Assembly (NCBI GenBank): GCA_947303825.1
Contig: CAMYZK010000002.1
Span: 1-28,231, forward strand
DNA from: an uncultured Prevotella sp.
GTDB lineage: Bacteria > Bacteroidota > Bacteroidia > Bacteroidales > Bacteroidaceae
Length of the DNA stretch: 28,231 bases
Direction: 5' to 3'
Part shown: piece after piece, positions 23,401-28,231 of the stretch
Numbering within the stretch: the first letter of the stretch is position 1
How the letters are laid out: each line of letters starts with the position of its first letter
Program-made: the position numbers and the translations under genes
The notes under the pieces: generated by a model
What the model was told of the DNA's origin: nothing
Database searches by the model: none
Seen by the model: only the letters and a program-made list of their open reading frames with translations

Positions 23401-23475
23401 ATCTTCACCGGACACCAAGTGATGAAAAACTTGGTAAAACTTATTATTTTACAGTTACTAAACACCCCGGAAATC

Positions 23476-24579
23476 ATGACGAGAGCATTGACAGCCATAG
23501 CCGCAGCCCTGATAGCAATGGCAGCGCAGGCACAGCCGAAGATGTTTACCACCGTAAAAGAGCTACCCATTACCAGTGTGAAAAACCAGTATCGCAGCGG
23601 TACATGCTGGGACTATGCCACGCTGGGCTTCTTTGAGAGCGAGATACTGCGCCGGACGGGTAAGACCTACGACCTGTGCGAGATGTTTGTGGTGAACAAG
23701 GACTATATGGACTGTGCCACCCACTATGTGCGCATGCATGGCTATAGCCAGATTTCCGAAGGAGGCTCGTGCGACGATGTGCTGGAGGTGATACGTCAGC
23801 ACGGCATCTGTCCGGAGAACGCCATGCCGGCGCCTGGCTCGCTGACGGGCGACTCGCTGGCCAACTTCAAGGAGTTCTTCCCACTGTTGGAGCGCACGGT
23901 GAGCGGCATTGTCAGGGCAGACCTGAACAGGTTTACCGAGAGCGAGCAGACTTTGTCGAAGGCCAAGGCGCCCAAGTCACACTGGCAAGACAGTGTGCAG
24001 GCCGTTATAGAGAGGTATGTAGGCCGCTGTCCGGAGTCGTTCGTCTATGAGGGGAAGACCTATACGCCCAAGTCGTTTGCAGAGAGCCTGGGGCTGAACC
24101 TCGACGACTATGTGAGTCTGACGAGCTACACCCATCATCCGTTCAACAAGTGGTTCGTCATAGAGGCTCCCTACAAGTGGAGGCTGAAGCCCAGCTACAA
24201 CATACCTATTGAGCAGTTGATGGACGTGCTCGACAAGGCTCTAGATGCCGGCTACACCGTTGCCTGGGGTGGCGATGTGTCAGGCGACTTCACCTATACG
24301 GGACTTGCCATGCTGCCCGACGGTGTGGTGCCCACTCAAGAGATGCGACAGGAACAGTGGGATGACTGGCGATTTACCTACGACCATGTGATGCTGATAT
24401 ACGGCAAGGCTACCGACGAGCAGGGTAAGCCTTACTATATGGTGAAAAACTCATGGGGAGCCGCTGGCAGCTACAACGGCATCTGGTATATGTCGCGCGA
24501 CTACATCATGCTCAACACCACCTATCTCTTTCTTAACCGCCATGCACTGCCGAAGAAGTTGAGAGCTGTTTTGAGTTAG
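23476..24579 (+). CDS. Exported C1-family cysteine peptidase (bleomycin hydrolase/PepC-like)
   Basis: I prefer the ATG at 23476 because it starts a clean signal peptide (MTRALTAIAAALIAMAAQA); an ATG at 23422 is in frame. The 367-residue protein has the papain-fold triad of the C1B group: Cys44 in YRSGTCWDYATLGF, His304 in WRFTYDHVMLIYG and Asn325 in YMVKNSWG. The large insertion between them (about 90-240) and NPxNKW-like FNKWFVIEAPYKWR follow bleomycin-hydrolase-type aminopeptidases, which in Bacteroidota are often exported. Likely role: trimming peptides in the periplasm or outside. The last codons (RAVLS) are part of a 17-bp-period tandem repeat that continues after the stop, so the C-terminus may have been altered by the repeat. 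No consensus promoter was found in the 75 bases after the preceding terminator. Confidence 0.85.
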   Translation: MTRALTAIAAALIAMAAQAQPKMFTTVKELPITSVKNQYRSGTCWDYATLGFFESEILRRTGKTYDLCEMFVVNKDYMDCATHYVRMHGYSQISEGGSCDDVLEVIRQHGICPENAMPAPGSLTGDSLANFKEFFPLLERTVSGIVRADLNRFTESEQTLSKAKAPKSHWQDSVQAVIERYVGRCPESFVYEGKTYTPKSFAESLGLNLDDYVSLTSYTHHPFNKWFVIEAPYKWRLKPSYNIPIEQLMDVLDKALDAGYTVAWGGDVSGDFTYTGLAMLPDGVVPTQEMRQEQWDDWRFTYDHVMLIYGKATDEQGKPYYMVKNSWGAAGSYNGIWYMSRDYIMLNTTYLFLNRHALPKKLRAVLS

Positions 24580-24595
24580 GAGCTGTTTTGAGTTA
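24563..24595. repeat. Tandem repeat (period 17) overlapping the end of the C1 peptidase gene
   Basis: GAGCTGTTTTGAGTTA occurs at 24563-24578 and again at 24580-24595. The first unit encodes the final AVLS and stop codon of the peptidase; the second lies outside the gene and runs into GAGTTAAGAGTTC, which is part of the AACTCTTAACTC repeat family. Confidence 0.8.
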
Positions 24596-24616
24596 AGAGT
24601 TCATATCTTTCATCTA

Positions 24617-27600
24617 TCATCTAGAATGATCTAGGACTTCCAGCCATACCACTTCGCCGTCTTTGGTGTCGCTGGCGGTGTACGTTCCTTGCAGGGTCAC
24701 CATTTTCTGCTTTACCCTCACCTCGCCTGAGCGGGTGTCTACCGTGTTTACCCTGTATCGGCCTGCTGCCACTGGCAGACTCACGGCTCCAGAGCGTGCG
24801 TAGACCAGGTAGCCAGCCGAGCTGTCGCCCAGAGCCACACAACCCTCACCGTCTACAGGCTTCATCCTGGCTAATGCCATCAGAAGCTTCTCGCTGCCTA
24901 TCTTCACACTGGGCAGCGAGCCTCCTGCCATAAGTATGGCCCAGCCGTAGGCAGGATATTGCTGCGAGTAGAAGGTCACGGCCTTGTCGGGATACTTGTC
25001 GCGCATCTCGCGAACGGCCTTGTATGCCTCGTCGAAGCCTGTCTTTCCCACCTTCATCTTTCTCATCCATTGCCGTGGCGCCATGTTTGCCCCTGCCGTG
25101 GGAGCCCACAGCCCCTGGGTGTTATAGTGCCAGTATCGTATGTCAATGATGTCCACCACACGGCTCAGCTCCGGGTCGGCAAGTATGCTGTCCTGCGCAT
25201 CGCGTGTGCAGCTCAACGCCACCAGTGGGTGCCGCCCTGTTTCTCGCTCCCATTCGGCTATGGTCTGAAGCCAGAAGCGTGTGAAGTGCAACGGACCGGT
25301 ATACTCGCCGCTTATCAGGTGAACAGCATTAGGCTGGTCTTTTAGCTCGTCCAGACACATACGTATATACTGTCGGTGCAGGGTGCGCAGCATGGGGTGC
25401 TCTTCGTTGTAGAACTGCTCGGCAATGAAGATGCGCTTGTCGCCGGCAAAGGGAACAGGCTCGGGGAAGGGATTGCCACTGGTAGGCGATGCCTCCGAAG
25501 CCCCTGTCGTCGCACCATCTTTCATCTTTAATCTTACATCTGTCATCTGGATATTGTTCACCGGTCGCCACGGACAGTCCACCCAGTGTGCGCCAGCCTC
25601 CAGAATGTTGTGCTGGAAGTAGTGGTTGTTGAAGAGCAGCATTCCCTGGGGGGCGGTCTTGTCGGCAAACTGTTGCAGACGGCTCCAGTACCAGCGGTTG
25701 GGCTTCGTAAGGTCGTAGCGCGACAGCCCGTCCCATGCCGTTCCCTGTCCGCTGCGGGCGAAGGGCTGCTCGTAGAGAGGTGCCCACACGTCGCCGTCGG
25801 CGCGGCGCACCCGCTCATGGTCGGTGCGGCGCAGGTCGTACCATAGTCCGTAGTGATGGTATAGCGAGCTGTAGCCCCTCATGGCCATATAGCTTATCAC
25901 ACTGTCCATACGGTCGGTCCAGCCTGCTCCCTCGCGCCCTGGCACGAAGCGGGTGATGGAGGGTCGGCCCTCGCGCTGTACGTAGTTGTCCTTCACCCGT
26001 CCGCTCCACCAGGGGCCGGCATACTGGTTGCCTGTTATCAGCCGTCCGTCGCAGACAAGCTGTCCGTTGACAGCCGACAGACCGTAGCTCTTGGGCTGTG
26101 GTTCTTTGGCCGTAGTCTTACTTGCAGGTATAAATGGGGTAAGCGTGGTGGTGACAGCAGGTGTAAACGGCACACTGTCTATCCACATCTCCATGGTCAG
26201 CCTGGGCTCCGTCAGAGACAGCTGCGCCATCTTCATGGCCTCATCGGGAGAGGGCGAACTGGTGGCATTGGTGTTCCGGGGCAGGAGGTAGGCGTTGAGA
26301 GTTAAGAGTGAAGAGTGAAGAGTTAAGAGTTCTTTGGTGAGCGAAGCGGCAGAGCCGAGCGCAACGTTGTTAAGTCTCTGTTCCAGCTGGTGGTAGAACA
26401 GGCTGCGCGGCATCACGTGGTCGTTGCTGCTGGTCCACTCGGCGTTGCCCGTCAGCGTTCCCCAGCATCCGTGACCGCTGGAGCGGTTGTCGTCGTCGGG
26501 CGAGTAGCACCAGATGGTGCTTGCCGTGCACTGCCATAGCATGGTGTTGGCCGAGTTCCATCCTGTGCCAAACTGAAACTGCTCCATATTGCCCAGGTGC
26601 AGGTCGTGACCGTCAATGTTCACAATGTCGAAGAGCAGACCTGCCGCCCACGACCCTATGCTGCCGCTGAAGCCCAGCGACTCCTCGCTGTCACACTGCA
26701 CGAAGGCGTTGGGGCCTGCCGCACAGAAGCCAGCGGCGAAGTCGTGAATGCCTTGGCGTGACAGGCACCGCTGGAACAGTGTCTGCTGTCCCCGGGTGAG
26801 GAACACCTGGCGGCGCCATCCTCCCACCTCGCTCACAGGTTCGGTGGCTATGCAGTCTTCCACGGTGATGCGGCTGCACGGCTTCTGTATGTTTACTGCC
26901 GAGCCGGCAAAGTGGCGGAACACGATGCGCCGCACCCATGCATCGCGTACATTGTCTATATAGATGGCATCCCAGCAGTGGTCTTCGTCCTTAGCGTTTG
27001 TGCGGTCGAAGTCCGACTCCAGCGTCATGTTCTCAATGCCGCATTCGGTTATCTCTCCCTTGTGGTTCGACGGCAGGATATAGGCTCCGCCAAACTCCCG
27101 GCTCAGCGTGGTGGTTATGGGCGAGTCGATAAAGACGGTGTCGCCCGCCACCCGACTGATGGTTCTGTCCCAGGTGATGTCAATATCGGTAGGTTTCCAG
27201 CCGGTGTAGTCCAGTCCACCGCCCAGGTCGCGCATGCCCAGGTGGTCTATCCACTGCCAGGTGCACGGCCTCACTATGTCTATACGCTGTCCCGCCTTCA
27301 GGCTCTTTGCTGCCTGCGGGCTTGTCACTATGGCCATGCTGCCTGCGGGGGTCTTGTCGGCAGCCATGAAGATGGTGTCGTTTAGTCGTTTGGGGGATTG
27401 GTCGTTTGGTCGTTTGGGGTCATGCCCCTCCACGTAAATCATTGCACCGCGTTCCACGCCGTGTTTCACCAGCGTGGTCTCTTGCCTGCCCTTTCCTCTG
27501 AGCACCACTCCCGAGGCCGCTATGCGCAGCGGCCTGTCCAGCCTGAAGCGTCCCTCTCCCAATAGCACGGCTCCCCTTTGGCCGTTGGCATCGGGCTTCA

Positions 27601-27835
27601 TGGAGCTCACCTTGTCGATGGCCTGTTGGATGATGTCCGAGCAGTCGCCCTCATGCCACGCTACGTAGACCGCTATGCGCACATCGGGTAGCGGCAGTTC
27701 GGAGGCGTGATAGCCGCAGGTGCTGTAGTCCATGGGCACATACAGCTCTTTCTTCGGTTTCGGGGCTGCCTTAAGCCATACGCTCACGCACAGTAGCAGC
27801 ATGGCCATCGGGATAATTCTTGGATTGTAGTTCAT
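24617..27835 (-). CDS. Large exported beta-helix protein with DUF6298-like C-terminal region
   Basis: This 1072-residue protein has a signal peptide (MAMLLLCVSVWLKA-A). Residues about 50-490 look like a right-handed beta-helix of the pectate-lyase superfamily: an Asp-rich start (DCSDIIQQAIDKVSS...GAVLLGEGRFRLDRPLRI), then turns such as GIENMTLES, VRRIVFRHFAGSAVNIQKPC and ITVEDCIATEPVSEVGGWRR. The region from about 590 to 980 has a TIM-barrel-like appearance (GYSSLYHHYGLWYDLRRTDH, GMLLFNNHYFQHNILEAGAHWVDCPWRPVN, VDIIDIRYWHYN) and I recall similar sequences under DUF6298. Three stretches (about 137-155, 491-516 and 762-783) match intergenic repeat families and look inserted in frame. A role in polysaccharide breakdown is likely; the reaction is not. 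No partner PUL genes are adjacent, and the gene is convergent with the C1 peptidase. Confidence 0.7.
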   Translation of the reverse strand: MNYNPRIIPMAMLLLCVSVWLKAAPKPKKELYVPMDYSTCGYHASELPLPDVRIAVYVAWHEGDCSDIIQQAIDKVSSMKPDANGQRGAVLLGEGRFRLDRPLRIAASGVVLRGKGRQETTLVKHGVERGAMIYVEGHDPKRPNDQSPKRLNDTIFMAADKTPAGSMAIVTSPQAAKSLKAGQRIDIVRPCTWQWIDHLGMRDLGGGLDYTGWKPTDIDITWDRTISRVAGDTVFIDSPITTTLSREFGGAYILPSNHKGEITECGIENMTLESDFDRTNAKDEDHCWDAIYIDNVRDAWVRRIVFRHFAGSAVNIQKPCSRITVEDCIATEPVSEVGGWRRQVFLTRGQQTLFQRCLSRQGIHDFAAGFCAAGPNAFVQCDSEESLGFSGSIGSWAAGLLFDIVNIDGHDLHLGNMEQFQFGTGWNSANTMLWQCTASTIWCYSPDDDNRSSGHGCWGTLTGNAEWTSSNDHVMPRSLFYHQLEQRLNNVALGSAASLTKELLTLHSSLLTLNAYLLPRNTNATSSPSPDEAMKMAQLSLTEPRLTMEMWIDSVPFTPAVTTTLTPFIPASKTTAKEPQPKSYGLSAVNGQLVCDGRLITGNQYAGPWWSGRVKDNYVQREGRPSITRFVPGREGAGWTDRMDSVISYMAMRGYSSLYHHYGLWYDLRRTDHERVRRADGDVWAPLYEQPFARSGQGTAWDGLSRYDLTKPNRWYWSRLQQFADKTAPQGMLLFNNHYFQHNILEAGAHWVDCPWRPVNNIQMTDVRLKMKDGATTGASEASPTSGNPFPEPVPFAGDKRIFIAEQFYNEEHPMLRTLHRQYIRMCLDELKDQPNAVHLISGEYTGPLHFTRFWLQTIAEWERETGRHPLVALSCTRDAQDSILADPELSRVVDIIDIRYWHYNTQGLWAPTAGANMAPRQWMRKMKVGKTGFDEAYKAVREMRDKYPDKAVTFYSQQYPAYGWAILMAGGSLPSVKIGSEKLLMALARMKPVDGEGCVALGDSSAGYLVYARSGAVSLPVAAGRYRVNTVDTRSGEVRVKQKMVTLQGTYTASDTKDGEVVWLEVLDHSR
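26287..26363. repeat. Dispersed repeat inside the beta-helix gene (site 2)
   Basis: Within the coding sequence, the minus strand reads GCTCGGCTCTGCCGCTT then AACTCTTAACTCTTCACTC-type units. The first 17 bases are identical to repeat DNA at 2511-2527, and the second part is the AACTCTTAACTC family of the intergenic regions. The reading frame is kept, encoding ALGSAASLTKELLTLHSSLL. Confidence 0.8.
27363..27422. repeat. Dispersed repeat inside the beta-helix gene (site 1)
   Basis: The minus strand contains CCCAAACGACCAAACGACCA followed by ATCCCCCAAACGACTAAACGAC. The 16-base core ACGACCAAACGACCAA is identical to that in the spacer before the GH5 gene at about 6447-6462. It is translated in frame as DPKRPNDQSPKRLND. 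Confidence 0.8.
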
Positions 27836-28231
27836 TCTTTCTTACTTTTCATTCTTGTGTTAACTCCCAACACAGTGGCTTCTTGCGTCCCTTCGGTAGC
27901 AAGCGGCAAAGCCGAGCACACCCCTGCCTGTGGTCTGTCGCCCCTTTGGGGCTTAATTCTTACTTCTAAATTCTTAACTCTTATCATGGGTTCTTGCGTC
28001 CCTTCGGTTCTTTTAGTCGCTACGCTTTGTAAAAGCGGCAGAGCCGAGCGGCAAGCGGCAAAGCCGAGCGTCACCTCTGCCTGTGGTCTGAACGCCCCTT
28101 CGGGGCTTATCAGATGAAAAGATGATAAATGAAAGATGATAGATATGATTACCCTTGCATGCGGGCATCAGCAAAACTAGCGTCTTTAACTCCTTTAACT
28201 CCTAACAAAAGTCTCTCAACTCTTCCCTCTT
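27836..28231. repeat. Composite repeat region, copy B and a shorter tandem copy
   Basis: No gene is seen in these last 396 bases. A short copy at about 27876-27955 holds TTCTTGCGTCCCTTCGGTAG, AAGCGGCAAAGCCGAGC and the hairpin GCCCC-TTT-GGGGC (27940-27952). The longer copy B (27989-28222) matches copy A at 14891-15332 but lacks the MITE and one internal unit; its hairpin is GCCCC-TTC-GGGGC (28094-28106). The region upstream of the beta-helix gene shows no consensus promoter. Confidence 0.8.

Noticed and set aside
27832..28074. 80-residue minus-strand ORF upstream of the beta-helix gene
   Set aside because: Its translation is the SALPLATEGTQE repeat peptide; no independent coding evidence.

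Overview
The window looks like a chromosomal piece of a Bacteroidota bacterium, most likely a Prevotella-type gut or rumen species. The evidence is a SusC/SusD polysaccharide utilisation locus, C-terminal tails ending in GKKYLLK/GKKFIVR that resemble type IX secretion sorting domains, promoters of the TTTG-N19/20-TAnnTTTG class, and an abundance of dispersed low-complexity intergenic repeats. I assigned the genus by style only; no search was possible.

Left edge (1-2300): the end of a TerB-like protein, then two short gene remnants (a NUC-type endonuclease tail and a DNA-methyltransferase-like tail), then a minus-strand operon of three overlapping genes that reads as a tripartite HipBST toxin-antitoxin system. 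A Bacteroidota-type promoter sits between two near-identical 18-bp palindromes upstream of hipB. A repeat-rich spacer (2299-2609) follows.

PUL (2610-14821, minus strand, transcribed right to left): lipoprotein GH5_7-type endo-mannanase, SusC, SusD, an IPT-domain surface glycan-binding protein, a BACON-GH5 endoglucanase-type lipoprotein, a strong terminator, then a separately promoted three-module secreted protein without a recognisable catalytic domain, and a DUF3828-like lipoprotein. The predicted job is capture, surface cleavage and import of a beta-1,4-linked hemicellulose (glucomannan, galactomannan, or a beta-glucan/xyloglucan). No regulator (HTCS or ECF sigma) lies in the window.

Envelope operon (15333-20665, minus strand): LD-carboxypeptidase (S66), a DUF3142-like lipoprotein, a helical-repeat exported protein and an M64 zinc peptidase, overlapping or tightly spaced. 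A divergent VanZ-like gene follows (20760-21188). Then come a Big_2-domain secreted protein with its own consensus promoter and terminator, a C1-family (bleomycin hydrolase-like) peptidase, and, convergent to them, a 1072-residue beta-helix protein with a DUF6298-like C-terminal part.

The most unusual aspect is the repeat content. One 174-bp MITE-like element (15071-15244) has 15-bp inverted ends and a 7-bp target duplication, and its empty site is visible in a second copy of the host repeat at 28126-28132. Pieces of the dispersed repeat families also appear in frame inside coding sequences, notably at three places in the 1072-residue protein, and form the 3' ends of several genes.
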